From assembly GCF_013602415.1 (NCBI RefSeq), contig NZ_WPAG02000002.1, forward strand, positions 2,731,480 to 2,795,479: a stretch of 64,000 nt of DNA, read 5' to 3'. Below, piece after piece: positions 32,158 to 41,678 of this stretch; the first letter of the stretch is position 1, and every line of letters starts with the position of its first letter. Origin of the DNA: Rhodococcus sp. B50. Lineage in GTDB: Bacteria > Actinomycetota > Actinomycetes > Mycobacteriales > Mycobacteriaceae. The position numbers and the translations under genes were made by a program. Under the pieces are notes generated by a model. It was not told the DNA's origin and did no database searches. It worked only from the letters and a program-made list of their open reading frames with translations.

Positions 32158-34479
32158 TTAGCAGTCAGCGCCTGTTTCCTCTTCTCGCACCACGCTCGAC
32201 GCGTCCACGTCGTCGCGCAGACCGCGCCAGCTCGCGTGCCGCACACGGTCTCCTTCCGTCCATCCCCCGAACCGCACTTCCCCCACGAGTTCCGGCCGCA
32301 GCCACACCGCATCGCGGCGTTCGGCGGCCGGCACCTCGTTCGCGAACGGGTTCGTACGACTCGTGTGCCCCTTCATGGTCTTCGCCACCGACAGGAGGGT
32401 CTCGTCGTCGAAACCGGTCCCCACCTTGCCGACGTATACGAACTCGTCGTCGTCGTAGACACCGAGCAACAGGGATCCGAAGGTCGGGGCACGATTGCCG
32501 CGGCCGCGCCGATATCCCCCGAGCACGACGGTCTGGGTGAGCCAGTTCTTCGACTTGATCCACCCCGCTCCGCGTTTGCCCGGCAGGTACACGGAGTCCC
32601 GGCGCTTCGCGACCACACCCTCCCAGTTCTTCGCCCGGCTACGGGCGAGAGCGTCGGGTCCGCCCCCCGGGAGCAGGTCCGGGACGATCAGCCCGTCCGT
32701 CGCGGCGGCGAGCGCCTCGAGGACCCGGCGGCGATCGTCGTAGGTCTTGCGCAGCAGCGACACCCCATCGAGATACAGCACGTCGAACACGCGGTACTCG
32801 TAGTTCACGCCGCGCTGCAGCATCGAGAAACTCGTCACCCCGGAACGGTCCACCGCGACGATCTCCCCGTCGAGCACCGCCCGGTGACCGTCGAGGATCG
32901 TCGCGAGTTCGACGAGCTTCGAATAGTCGCCGGTGACGTCGCGTCCGGATCTGCTGCGGAGCCTCACCGTGCCGTCCTCGATCTCCGCGATCGCACGGTA
33001 TCCGTCCCACTTGCCCTCGAACGCCCAGTGTTCGGCATCGAGATCCGAGACGTCACCGGGGGTCGCGAGCATCGGCGCCAGGTCGTGTGGGAAGGCCTTC
33101 GACCCTGACGGCGCGCCGTCGGACGAAGGCTCGGGGATCGCCTCCGCCTGGTCTTTCATGCGATGCGCCAGCCACTGATTCTTCTCGGTGCGGATCAGCG
33201 CGTACCGTCCCTCGACCCGCTCGCCGTGGAAACGGACGATCACTTCGTCGTCCCGCCACTTCTCGGTGTCGTAGGTGCCGGTATCCCAGACGGTCATGCT
33301 GCCGGCACCGTATTCGCCCTTCGGGATCGTCCCGTGAAAGGTCAGGTACTCGATGGGATGATCTTCGGTCCGTACCGCCAGGTTGTTGCGCCCGGAGGTC
33401 TCCGGCAAATTCTTCGGTACCGCCCACGACGCCAGCACACCGTCGCGTTCGAGCCTCAGGTCGTAGTGCAGGCGACGCGCATGGTGTTCCTGGATGACGA
33501 ACCTGTTGCCGGGACCTTCGTCCGGGACGCGGTCGGGTACGGGTTCGGGAGTGCGCGCCGCGTCGCGCTTGCCGCGGTAGGCGTCCAGGGCGTCACCACC
33601 GGACGCGGTGCCGCCGCCGAGCGGCGGATCGAGTCCGGCGAGCAGGTCCCCGAGTTCGTCGATGCGGGCGAGCACCTCGCGGAACTGCAGTTGCGAGAGA
33701 TCGGGGTCGTCGAGTTCGTCCCAGCTGCGCGGGGCCGCTACCCACGGCTCGTCGCGACCGCGCAGCGAGTACGGAGCCACCGTCGTCTTGGAACTGTTGT
33801 TCTGACTCCAGTCGACGAAGACCTTGCCCTCGCGCGCGGATTTCGCCATCGTCGCGGTCACCAGGTCGGGAAGGGTGGTCTCGAGATTGCGCGCGACCTG
33901 CTTCGCCACCTTCGACGCCCCCGCCGAGGACAACACCCGGTCGAGCGGAACGTACAGGTGGATTCCCTTGCTGCCACTGGTCACGGGATAGGCGTCCCAC
34001 CCGAGTTCCGCGACGGTGTCGCGCACATGGCGGGCGACCTCCGCACACTCGGCCAGGCCTACCCCGGGCCCCGGGTCGAGATCGAAGACGATGCGGGTCG
34101 CGGGTCCGGCCTTCTCCCCGTCGAAACGCCACTGGTGCACGTGGAGTTCGAGGGCGGCCTGTTGCCCGAGCCAGACCAGTCCGGCGGCCGAATCGAACAG
34201 CGGGTAGGTGACCCGCCGGTCCTTGTGGTGCAGGGTGCGACGCTCTATCCACACCGGTGCGTGGTCCGGAAGGTTCTTCTCGAAGAAGGATTGTCCACCG
34301 ACACCGTTCGGCCACCGGTTGCGGGTCGCGGCCCGGCCGGCGATGTGGGGAAGCATCGCCTCCGCGACGGCTTCGTAGTACTCGACGACCTCACCCTTCG
34401 TCGTCCCGGTGCTCGGATACAGCACTTTGTCGAGGTTGGTCAGGGTGATGCGGTGACCGTCGATCGTCCGGGTCGGCAT
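32158..34479 (-). CDS. ligD: ATP-dependent DNA ligase D (NHEJ), POL-PE-LIG
   Basis: 773 residues from ATG 34479, about the mycobacterial length. Domain order polymerase/primase (1-290; DLDPGPG metal motif), 3'-phosphoesterase (about 330-470; IQEHHARRLHYDLRLERDG), and ligase (about 480-770; nucleotidyl Lys in EGKWDGYRA). This three-domain enzyme repairs double-strand breaks with Ku. No ku gene is in the window. Divergent from the GAF-ANTAR gene across 146 bp. Confidence 0.95.
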   Translation of the reverse strand: MPTRTIDGHRITLTNLDKVLYPSTGTTKGEVVEYYEAVAEAMLPHIAGRAATRNRWPNGVGGQSFFEKNLPDHAPVWIERRTLHHKDRRVTYPLFDSAAGLVWLGQQAALELHVHQWRFDGEKAGPATRIVFDLDPGPGVGLAECAEVARHVRDTVAELGWDAYPVTSGSKGIHLYVPLDRVLSSAGASKVAKQVARNLETTLPDLVTATMAKSAREGKVFVDWSQNNSSKTTVAPYSLRGRDEPWVAAPRSWDELDDPDLSQLQFREVLARIDELGDLLAGLDPPLGGGTASGGDALDAYRGKRDAARTPEPVPDRVPDEGPGNRFVIQEHHARRLHYDLRLERDGVLASWAVPKNLPETSGRNNLAVRTEDHPIEYLTFHGTIPKGEYGAGSMTVWDTGTYDTEKWRDDEVIVRFHGERVEGRYALIRTEKNQWLAHRMKDQAEAIPEPSSDGAPSGSKAFPHDLAPMLATPGDVSDLDAEHWAFEGKWDGYRAIAEIEDGTVRLRSRSGRDVTGDYSKLVELATILDGHRAVLDGEIVAVDRSGVTSFSMLQRGVNYEYRVFDVLYLDGVSLLRKTYDDRRRVLEALAAATDGLIVPDLLPGGGPDALARSRAKNWEGVVAKRRDSVYLPGKRGAGWIKSKNWLTQTVVLGGYRRGRGNRAPTFGSLLLGVYDDDEFVYVGKVGTGFDDETLLSVAKTMKGHTSRTNPFANEVPAAERRDAVWLRPELVGEVRFGGWTEGDRVRHASWRGLRDDVDASSVVREEETGADC

Positions 34480-34625
34480 ACTTCGGATTCTGCCAATTCG
34501 GACGCGTTCGGGTGTGGTGTCGAAGTGGTGATCGGAGCGGCACGTCCGTGAACGCCGAAGCTTCGGGGCGGGTAGCGTCGAGGTATCGGTGACGCACGAA
34601 GGTGCGTTCGGGCGGGAGGTGGGAG

Positions 34626-35351
34626 ATGACGGAGTCGCATGATCCGACTCCCGATGCATGGGCCGCGGTGTTCGCCCGCATGGCCGGAGTGTTGCTGTCC
34701 GAACAGACCGTGACCACCGTGCTGGAGTTGATCACCTCGCTGGCGAAGGACACACTGCCCGGTACGGACGGCTCGGGTATCACTCTCGTCGACGAGGCGA
34801 GCAACCGCTCCACGTCCGCTGCGACGGGACCGATGGTCGAGCATCTCGACGCGCTGCAGTACGAACTCGGCGACGGTCCCTGCCTGGCGGCGATCCGGAA
34901 CGCCGAGCCGGTGCGCGTGGACAACCTCGAAGAGGAAGAGCGCTGGCCGGAATGGTCCAGGCGGGCGGTGGAGCTGGGGATGGCTTCGTCGCTGAGCGTT
35001 CCCCTGCAGTACGCGGGCAAGACGATGGGCGCGCTGAAGGTGTATTCCGTACGTCCGCGTGCCTATAGCTCGGACAGTGAGGACATCCTCGGCCGCTTCG
35101 CAGATCAGGCCGCGATCCTCTTGGCGAACATGCACACTCTCTCCGAAGCCGAAGCGCTCAACGAGCGGTTGCTTCGGGCCCTGCGCGACCGCGACATGAT
35201 CGCTACCGCCAAGGGAATCGTGATGCTGCGCGAAAATCTGGATGCCGGTCGCGCCGTGCAGCGACTGCTCGAATTGTCTTTGCAACGGCGCATCGCCGTA
35301 CGGGAGGTGGCAGCGGAGATAATCGCGTCGACCCACACCGAGACGGTGTGA
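34626..35351 (+). CDS. GAF-ANTAR regulator
   Basis: 241 residues from ATG 34626, with GGGAGGTGGGAG immediately upstream. An N-terminal GAF domain (about 25-165) and a C-terminal ANTAR domain (about 185-240; RDRDMIATAKGIVMLRENLDAGRAVQRLLELS). ANTAR domains bind paired-hexaloop RNA and prevent termination. The ligand of the GAF domain is unknown. Followed after 7 bp by a small gene of the same operon. Confidence 0.88.
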   Translation: MTESHDPTPDAWAAVFARMAGVLLSEQTVTTVLELITSLAKDTLPGTDGSGITLVDEASNRSTSAATGPMVEHLDALQYELGDGPCLAAIRNAEPVRVDNLEEEERWPEWSRRAVELGMASSLSVPLQYAGKTMGALKVYSVRPRAYSSDSEDILGRFADQAAILLANMHTLSEAEALNERLLRALRDRDMIATAKGIVMLRENLDAGRAVQRLLELSLQRRIAVREVAAEIIASTHTETV

Positions 35352-35358
35352 GGTCGCA

Positions 35359-35739
35359 GTGGACTATCTACCGGACGGCGAACACCGTCACCGACTCTGT
35401 GCTGCCCTTCGTGCCTCCGGACTCGGAGTCGAGGAGTTGTGGCTCCGCTACTTCGCGCTCGGGGGCGAGGTGGGAAAAGTCGAGATCGAGGCGTATCTGA
35501 ACGGATTGTTGCCGCTGCCCCACCTGCAGCACGATCTCATCGCCCACGCGATCAACGAACGCCTCGACGAGATCTCCCCACCGCGTGCACCCTATGCGTC
35601 CGAATTACCCATTTCTACGCGTGAAGGGAACGTCGAACACGGAGAGACCGGTTCGGGGGGCAACCTTCCCCGCGAGACGAACGACGACCGATCGGGAAAC
35701 GATGTGGACGACGGTCCCGAAGGAACACGCGGCGGATAA
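35359..35739 (+). CDS. Hypothetical protein downstream of GAF-ANTAR gene
   Basis: 126 residues from GTG 35359 (GAGG 6 nt upstream). The N-terminal 75 residues are helical (ALRASGLGVEELWLRYFALGG, LPHLQHDLIAHAINERLDE); the rest is a low-complexity, charged Gly/Asp/Arg tail. Small proteins like the N-terminal part often follow ANTAR genes in actinobacteria, but I cannot name the family. Confidence 0.65.
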   Translation: MDYLPDGEHRHRLCAALRASGLGVEELWLRYFALGGEVGKVEIEAYLNGLLPLPHLQHDLIAHAINERLDEISPPRAPYASELPISTREGNVEHGETGSGGNLPRETNDDRSGNDVDDGPEGTRGG

Positions 35740-36077
35740 CCCCGACCGCGCGCCGCGGTGCGCGACTCCACTCGACTCCCGAGAACCGCCGCACGCCGAA
35801 ACCCCGCCGCCGGCAGGGGGAATAGGCGACGGGGCCCGGCATCGCCGAGGCGGAGTCCTCGGATCCGTCCCCGGCGGCGGCGATCGTCCGTGCAGGGGGG
35901 GTGACAGGCGATCACCGATACTCCGAGCATACGCCGGACACCTTGCACGGATGCAGAATATGCGCGGTCGAGCCACTGCCGACGGGGCAGATCGACATAT
36001 CCGACCCCCTGCGCCGGAAGTCTGGCGTCCCGTCGGCAGTCCTCGACGGCGAGCACATGGTTCGCTTGCTGTGCAGT
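35740..36077. other. Intergenic region between convergent genes
   Basis: 338 bp between the convergent small gene and the ANTAR-AraC gene. I see no convincing gene, RNA or strong terminator here. Some GC-rich inverted segments are present but weak. Confidence 0.5.
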
Positions 36078-36710
36078 CTATTCGTTTTCTGCAAGATCGC
36101 CAGTAGTTCGATCGGACCACAGTGTGTCCGACCGGGTCACGCGCGGGGACCTGCCGTAGACGGACCGGTATTGCGTCGCGAACCGTCCGGGCGACGAGAA
36201 GCCCCACCGAGCCGCGATCGACGCCACCGTCTCATGCTTCGGGTCGGCGGCCTGCAGGTCCTGATGAGCCCCGTCGAGGCGCACCGAACGAAGGTATCGG
36301 ATGGGCGTCGTGTGAAGGTGGCGCACGAAGTCGTACTGCAAGGCTCGGGCTCCGACCCCCGCGGCAGCCGCGATGTCCGCCAGCCTGATCGGACGAGCCG
36401 CTTCGGACTCGATGAAGGCGACAGCCTTACGTAGTGCCGAAGGAGCGGAGGCGGCATCGAGAGTCTCCTGAATTTCGGGGGGTTCACCTGCTCGACCCGA
36501 GGCGAGCACGTCCTCCGCGAGCTGCACCATCGGCACAGCCATGCGGCGCGAGGCCTGCAGCAACGACTCTTTCGCACGGTCGGAGTCGAGTCCGTACCGC
36601 TCCATCAGCACGCCTGTCGCCCGTTCGATCACAGCCCGCGATTCCCACACCTGCTCCTCGGCAGGAGGAGCGTCGACCTTCCCCGCCCGCTCGTTCGCAT
36701 GCGTGTCCAT
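36078..36710 (-). CDS. ANTAR-AraC fusion regulator
   Basis: 210 residues from ATG 36710. An ANTAR domain lies near 20-75 (ESRAVIERATGVLMERYGLDSDRAKESLLQASRRM), followed by an AraC-type double HTH (about 90-195: IRLADIAAAAGVGARALQYDFVRHL; VASIAARWGFSSPGRFATQYRSVYGRSP). An RNA-binding antiterminator fold joined to a DNA-binding domain is unusual. Either module may be vestigial, but both look intact. No ligand-binding domain is visible. Confidence 0.85.
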   Translation of the reverse strand: MDTHANERAGKVDAPPAEEQVWESRAVIERATGVLMERYGLDSDRAKESLLQASRRMAVPMVQLAEDVLASGRAGEPPEIQETLDAASAPSALRKAVAFIESEAARPIRLADIAAAAGVGARALQYDFVRHLHTTPIRYLRSVRLDGAHQDLQAADPKHETVASIAARWGFSSPGRFATQYRSVYGRSPRVTRSDTLWSDRTTGDLAENE

Positions 36711-36742
36711 GACCCGATCCCATCATCCGGACGGCGTACACG

Positions 36743-36943
36743 TCAGCACACGTGCACGTCGACCGCCTGCCGGCCGAAGATTCCATAGCCCACCTCGAAC
36801 CGGACTCGCTGGCCACCTGTCAGGAAGCGGTAACCACTCCCGTCGATCTGTGAATAATGCACCAGGATCTCGGTGCCGTCGTCGTCACGAATGAACCCGT
36901 GCCCCAGACCGGCATCGAACCACAGCACAACACCGTGTTCCAT
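36743..36943 (-). CDS. Cold-shock-domain protein
   Basis: 66 residues from ATG 36943 (GGGGAC 5 nt upstream). A single OB-fold cold shock domain: RNP1-like GHGFI and RNP2-like LVHYSQI, starting VVLWFDAGLGHGF where typical members have VKWFNxxKGFGF. The changes make it a divergent member. Probable RNA chaperone. It lies 32 bp upstream of the ANTAR-AraC gene on the same strand and may be co-transcribed. Confidence 0.8.
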   Translation of the reverse strand: MEHGVVLWFDAGLGHGFIRDDDGTEILVHYSQIDGSGYRFLTGGQRVRFEVGYGIFGRQAVDVHVC

Positions 36944-37274
36944 AATTGTCCCCTGCCACCGTTCGCGCATTCCCCGACGGAGCAGCGACGCGGAAGCGTA
37001 TCCCCTGCGCTCCCGACAGCCCCTCTGCACCTGTCATTGAATCCTGAACGGCGCGCGGGGGGAAGCACCCACGCCGAATCGGTGACATTCGTACCATTTC
37101 CCCCGATTTATCGATGTACCAATGTAGTTCGTTCGAAGTACAGACACCCGGGGACCGAAAGGTGCATCCGGCGCCTCCGTCGTCGTCAGCGTACCTACAC
37201 ACCGCATGTCGGTCGGTGTAGACCCAACGGACACTTGATATTCGGACCGTGTCGGCAGTCCGAGCAAGGACGGA
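36944..37274. other. AT-richer intergenic region
   Basis: 331 bp between the cold-shock gene and the GH15 gene. It has a lower GC content than its neighbours and two GTACCA words 24 bp apart (about 37097 and 37118). It should contain the promoter of the cold-shock gene; no gene or RNA structure is evident. Confidence 0.45.
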
Positions 37275-39077
37275 TCAGGTGACCAGCCCTTCCTCCGCCG
37301 CATCGGACGCTCCGGTCCGTTCCGCGGCGGTGATCGCGCACGCGGCACCGACGAGCGTGAGATGACTGAAGGCCTGAGGGAAGTTGCCGACCTGCCGCCC
37401 CGCCCGCACGTCGTACTCCTCGGCGAGCAACCCGAGATCGTTGGCGAGCCCGAGCAACCGCTCGAACAACGCACGAGCGTCGTCGACGCGGCCGTTGAGG
37501 GCCAAGGCGCTCACCAACCAGAACGAGCAGGCGAGGAACTGTCCTTCGTCACCGGGAAGCCCGTCGTCGGTCTTCGCCGTGGAGTAACGGGACACGAAGC
37601 CGTCGCGACCGAGTTCGTACCGGATCGCGTCGAGGGTGGACGTGACCCGGTCGTCGGTCGGGGGAAGGAAGCCGACGAGCGGGATGAGCAACACGCTGGC
37701 ATCGAGTTCCGCGGAGCCATAGTACTGCGTGAATGTGCCGCGGACCGGGTCGTATCCCCGCTCGCAGACCTCGCGATGGATCTCGTCACGGGTCTGCTTC
37801 CACCGTTCGACGGGAGCGTCGAGCCCGAACGTCTCCGCGAGCCGGACCGCCCGATCGAAGACGACCCAGGCCATCACCTTCGACTGTGTGAAATCCCGGC
37901 GGGGACCGCGGGTTTCCCAGATCCCGTCGTCGGGATCGCGCCAGATCTTCTCCACGTGCTCGATGACGGCCTGCCACCTGGGCCACATGTGCGGCTCGAT
38001 CCTGCCGATCGCTTCGGCTCCCTTGTACGCAACACTGAGGACTTCTCCGTACACGTCGAGTTGGAACTGTTCCGCGGCCGCGTTCCCGACCCGGACGGGC
38101 GCCGAACCCTCGTAGCCGGGCAGATGTCCCACCTCGAACTCGGTCAGTCGACGTTCTCCTCTGATGCCGTACATGATCTGCACATCGGCCGGATCACCCG
38201 TTCCCGCCCGGAGCATGAAATCGCGGAAGGCCAGGGCCTCATCGGTGTACCCGCCTGCGAGCAGCGCTTCGAGTGCCAGTACCGAGTCGCGCAACCAGCA
38301 GTATCGGTAATCCCAATTGCGTACTCCACCGAGCGCCTCGGGCAGTGAAGTGGTCGGGGCCGCCACGATCGCACCGGTCGTCTCGTCGGTCATCCCTTTG
38401 AGGATTATCAGGGACCGCATCACCTCATCGCGATACGCCCCGCCGTAGGTGCATCGTCCCGTCCAGCCGCGCCACCACTCCACTGTTCGCGCGAGCGCGG
38501 ATTCTGCGTCCTCGACGACAGGAGCCGGTTCGAAGGATGCGTGCCAGTCCAGACCGAATCGGTACCGACCGCTCTCTACAGCGACGAACTCGGATTCGAT
38601 GGTTCCGGCGTGGATTGCCAAGGGCACCGTCGTACACAGATGGAAGGCGTCGGGACCGGCCGTCGCAACAGCGCCGTCGGCAACGGTCTCCACCCATGGC
38701 GTGACAGCAGCGTAGTCCGGTCGTAACGACAGGTGCATGTGCATCGACACCCGACCCCGCAGACCCTCGACGATTCGGATCAGCCGAGGCGGGCCCGCTC
38801 CGCGGCGAGGCATGAAGTCGATCAGCCGGACGGCACCGTCCGCCGTCTCGAAATCGGTCTCGAGCACCAGGGTGCCGTCGACGTAGCGACGGGTGACCTC
38901 GACGGGCTCCGCTGCGGGTGCGACGAGCCAGCGTCCGTGTTCCGGGCCGCCGAGCAGAGCCGCGAAGCACGAACCGGAGTCGAACGAGGGCAGGCACAGC
39001 CAATCGATCGAGCCGTTACGCCCGACCAGCGCGGAGGTCTGCAGATCACCGATGAAACCGTAGTCCTCGAGAAGCAT
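37275..39077 (-). CDS. Glycoside hydrolase family 15 (glucoamylase/trehalase type)
   Basis: 600 residues from ATG 39077 (GGAGGTAAC upstream). An N-terminal beta-sandwich (1-230) begins LEDYGFIGDLQTSALVGRNGSIDWLCLPSFDS, typical of the family; the alpha/alpha-barrel catalytic domain contains GGVRNWDYRYCWLRDS and QFQLDVYGEVL. No signal peptide, so cytosolic. Actinobacterial members hydrolyse alpha-glucosidic links, several being trehalases; the substrate here is not proven. Confidence 0.9.
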   Translation of the reverse strand: MLLEDYGFIGDLQTSALVGRNGSIDWLCLPSFDSGSCFAALLGGPEHGRWLVAPAAEPVEVTRRYVDGTLVLETDFETADGAVRLIDFMPRRGAGPPRLIRIVEGLRGRVSMHMHLSLRPDYAAVTPWVETVADGAVATAGPDAFHLCTTVPLAIHAGTIESEFVAVESGRYRFGLDWHASFEPAPVVEDAESALARTVEWWRGWTGRCTYGGAYRDEVMRSLIILKGMTDETTGAIVAAPTTSLPEALGGVRNWDYRYCWLRDSVLALEALLAGGYTDEALAFRDFMLRAGTGDPADVQIMYGIRGERRLTEFEVGHLPGYEGSAPVRVGNAAAEQFQLDVYGEVLSVAYKGAEAIGRIEPHMWPRWQAVIEHVEKIWRDPDDGIWETRGPRRDFTQSKVMAWVVFDRAVRLAETFGLDAPVERWKQTRDEIHREVCERGYDPVRGTFTQYYGSAELDASVLLIPLVGFLPPTDDRVTSTLDAIRYELGRDGFVSRYSTAKTDDGLPGDEGQFLACSFWLVSALALNGRVDDARALFERLLGLANDLGLLAEEYDVRAGRQVGNFPQAFSHLTLVGAACAITAAERTGASDAAEEGLVT

Positions 39078-39240
39078 GCCGTTACCTCCGCGAGAAGTAG
39101 AGTCGAGTCCTTCGATCGTCCTTGCTCCCGGACACGGGGTCAAGGTCACGGTTTCGACTCGGCGGTGCCACTCGAATACTTCCGCGGAGGATCATGACGA
39201 GCAGAAATACGGCGACATCCTTCGCGACGGAAAGCACGAG

Positions 39241-40644
39241 ATGATCGAGAAGCCGGCATCGAGTCCGTCCGCCCCCATGCGGCGGATGTTGCTGCCCCTC
39301 GCCCTCGCCCAGTTCATCTGCAGCTTCGCAGGTTCGAACATGAACGTGATGATCAACGACATCAGCGTCGACCTGGACACCACGGTGCAGGGCGTCCAGA
39401 CCGCGATCACCGTGTTCCTTCTGGTCATGGCGGCGTTCATGATTCCGGGTGGGAAGCTGACGGATCGATGGGGCCGCAAGCGATGTTTCGTCGCCGGCCT
39501 CGTCCTGTACGGCGCAGGTGCACTCCTCAGCGCGGCAGCACCGGGGCTGGGTATCCTGATCGTCGGCAACTCGATTCTCGAAGGAGTCGGCACTGCACTG
39601 CTGATCCCGCCTGTGTACATCCTCACGACAATGCTGTTCACCGACATGAAATCTCGGGCACGGGCCTTCGGCGTGATCACCGGGATGGGTGGGATAGGTG
39701 CCGCGGCAGGTCCGTTGATCGGCGGGTTGATCACCACCGCGGTCGACTGGCGGGCGGCCTTCGTCTTCCAGGCTCTGATCGTCGCCGCCATCGTTCTTCT
39801 GAGTAGAGGACTCGACGATCCCCTGCCCCCGAATCCGACCACACCGTTCGACGGAATCGGTGCCGCACTGTCCGCCGCAGGTCTCGTCTGCGTGGTCATG
39901 GGGATCCTTCAGGCGGACAACGCACTTTCGGTGTCGGCAACACTCATCGGCATCGGCATTGTGCTCATCGTGGGATTCTTCCTGCACGTACGGAGATTCG
40001 AACGGACAGGCCGAGTGCCGCTGTTGTCGACCCGGCTGTTCCGCAATCGCACGTCGAATCTCGCGCTCGTCACCCAGAACATCCAGTGGCTCCTGCTGAT
40101 GGGCGTCGCGTTCGTCGTCTCGGCATTTCTGCAAGTGGTCCGCGGCTACAACGCGATCGAGACGGGTGTCATCTTCACCGCCGCCACCGCCGGTATTCTC
40201 GGTGCCTCACTGCTGGCGGAACGATTGGCCGACAGACATTCACAACGCACCCTCATCATGAGCGGGTTCGTCGTCACCCTCGTCGGCATCGTGGTTCTGC
40301 TCCTGCTGGTGCGTGCATGGACGAGCGCATGGGCGTTCGCCCCGGGCCTGTTGTTCATCGGTATCGGCCTGGGCGCGATGCTCACTCCCTCGGTGAACGT
40401 CGTGCAATCGGCCTTCCCGGAGGAACAGCAAGGCGAGATATCGGGCTTGTCGCGGTGCGTGTCCAATCTGGGTTCGTCCCTGGGCACCGCGGTGGCAGGT
40501 ACCGTCCTCGTCGTCGGCCTCGCCACTCCGGATCGTTCGTACGCACTGGCGATGATCGTCCTGGCGGTCATCGGTCTCGTCGGACTCGTTGCGTCCGCAT
40601 TCCTTCCGTCGACCACCTCACGCACCACGTCCGCAGCGAGCTGA
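39241..40644 (+). CDS. MFS transporter, DHA2-like drug exporter
   Basis: 467 residues from ATG 39241 with GGAAAG upstream. About 14 hydrophobic segments; motif A GGKLTDRWGRKR between helices 2 and 3 and a motif-C-like GxGxGxGPxxGG stretch (GMGGIGAAAGPLIGG) in helix 5. Fits proton-driven multidrug exporters of the DHA2 group. The substrate is unknown; no regulator gene is adjacent. Confidence 0.88.
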   Translation: MIEKPASSPSAPMRRMLLPLALAQFICSFAGSNMNVMINDISVDLDTTVQGVQTAITVFLLVMAAFMIPGGKLTDRWGRKRCFVAGLVLYGAGALLSAAAPGLGILIVGNSILEGVGTALLIPPVYILTTMLFTDMKSRARAFGVITGMGGIGAAAGPLIGGLITTAVDWRAAFVFQALIVAAIVLLSRGLDDPLPPNPTTPFDGIGAALSAAGLVCVVMGILQADNALSVSATLIGIGIVLIVGFFLHVRRFERTGRVPLLSTRLFRNRTSNLALVTQNIQWLLLMGVAFVVSAFLQVVRGYNAIETGVIFTAATAGILGASLLAERLADRHSQRTLIMSGFVVTLVGIVVLLLLVRAWTSAWAFAPGLLFIGIGLGAMLTPSVNVVQSAFPEEQQGEISGLSRCVSNLGSSLGTAVAGTVLVVGLATPDRSYALAMIVLAVIGLVGLVASAFLPSTTSRTTSAAS

Positions 40645-40665
40645 CCGCACTGCACCGACGGTGGC

Positions 40666-40687
40666 CGGCGGGCGTGCCCACCCGCCG
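40666..40687. terminator. Bidirectional terminator after the MFS gene
   Basis: CGGCGGG (40666-40672) pairs with CCCGCCG (40681-40687), loop 8 nt. It lies between the convergent MFS and SHOCT genes. Confidence 0.6.
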
Positions 40688-40705
40688 CGGCGGCCGGACT
40701 CGTTC

Positions 40706-40996
40706 TCAGGACGCGAGGATCCTCGCCTTCTCCCGCTCGAACTCGGTCTCGGTGAGCACGCCCTGCGCCTTCAATTCGGCGAGGTCCTTCAGCGCCGCGA
40801 TTCGATCGGTCCCGCCCGGAGGGGGACCCGCCGGGGCCGGTGCGGGCTCGGGTGCGTACTGTTCGGGCCGGCCGTACTGTGCTTGTTCCTGCGCGCTCCA
40901 CCGCGCCCCTTGACGTCGGGAGACCCGGTTCGAGACGGCCGTCGCCGTCCCCGCTACGACTGCGGTACGAGCCACCCCGCGGAGTAGTCCTGGCAT
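40706..40996 (-). CDS. SHOCT-domain protein
   Basis: 96 residues from ATG 40996 (GAGGAG upstream). A basic, Gly/Ala-rich N terminus, a Pro-rich linker and a C-terminal SHOCT motif (RIAALKDLAELKAQGVLTETEFEREKARILA). SHOCT domains are short oligomerisation helices. It follows the DUF6325 gene by 32 bp, a pairing common in actinobacteria. Confidence 0.88.
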   Translation of the reverse strand: MPGLLRGVARTAVVAGTATAVSNRVSRRQGARWSAQEQAQYGRPEQYAPEPAPAPAGPPPGGTDRIAALKDLAELKAQGVLTETEFEREKARILAS

Positions 40997-41028
40997 GACG
41001 ATCTCCTCACGTATCTTGTTCGCTCGAA

Positions 41029-41478
41029 TCACGTTTCGACATCGAGCTTCTCCAGCGAAGCCAGGATGCTCTGCACCGGGATACGCCCGGATGCGACGAG
41101 TTCGGCGCCGTTGCGACGCAGTGCCCGTGCCAGCGGAGCAGCCCAGGTGTTCTCGTAGACGAGCACGGCGGCCGAGCAGCCCGGCTCGAGCGCGGCCCCC
41201 GCTTCATCGAAATCGGTGTCGTCGAGCAGGCCCGAGGATGCCTCCGCGAACAACGTCACGTCGACCTCTCCTTCGAGTCCGACCTCGGAGATGTCGATCC
41301 CGGCGACCGAACCGTCGGTGTCCTTGCGGACGAACGCGAGATCGAGCACCCGGATGATGCCTCGCTCGACGAGGTCGAGCAGCAGCGGTAGAGCAGAGCC
41401 GTTCGGCGGTCGGTCGGCGGGGAATTCGATGACGAGATAGTCGACCGGGCCCATCTCGTCGATATCCGAATCGGTCAC
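41029..41478 (-). CDS. DUF6325-family protein
   Basis: 149 residues from GTG 41478 (GAGG 6 nt upstream); ATG 41454 is an alternative. Begins MTDSDIDEMGPVDYLVIEFP, the typical start of DUF6325 proteins, with acidic, Asp-rich loops and a C-terminal segment AAVLVYENTWAAPLARALRRNGAELVASGRIP. Function unknown. In an operon with the SHOCT protein. Confidence 0.8.
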   Translation of the reverse strand: MTDSDIDEMGPVDYLVIEFPADRPPNGSALPLLLDLVERGIIRVLDLAFVRKDTDGSVAGIDISEVGLEGEVDVTLFAEASSGLLDDTDFDEAGAALEPGCSAAVLVYENTWAAPLARALRRNGAELVASGRIPVQSILASLEKLDVET

Positions 41479-41678
41479 CTGGAGCCTCGTTTCGATGAAA
41501 GATCGTTCGCGGAAGCCGGGAGCCGACCTCCTCCGGTGTCGTCGAGAACAGATCCCCCCTCTTGTCGAGTATGACCACTCGAAGGCCACTTCTGAAGCGA
41601 ACAGGGTCCGAATTTCCTACCGGAGTGATTCGCCGCGGCGCATACTGAGTCCGGCCCCGGAAGGGGGGCGATGCAGGG

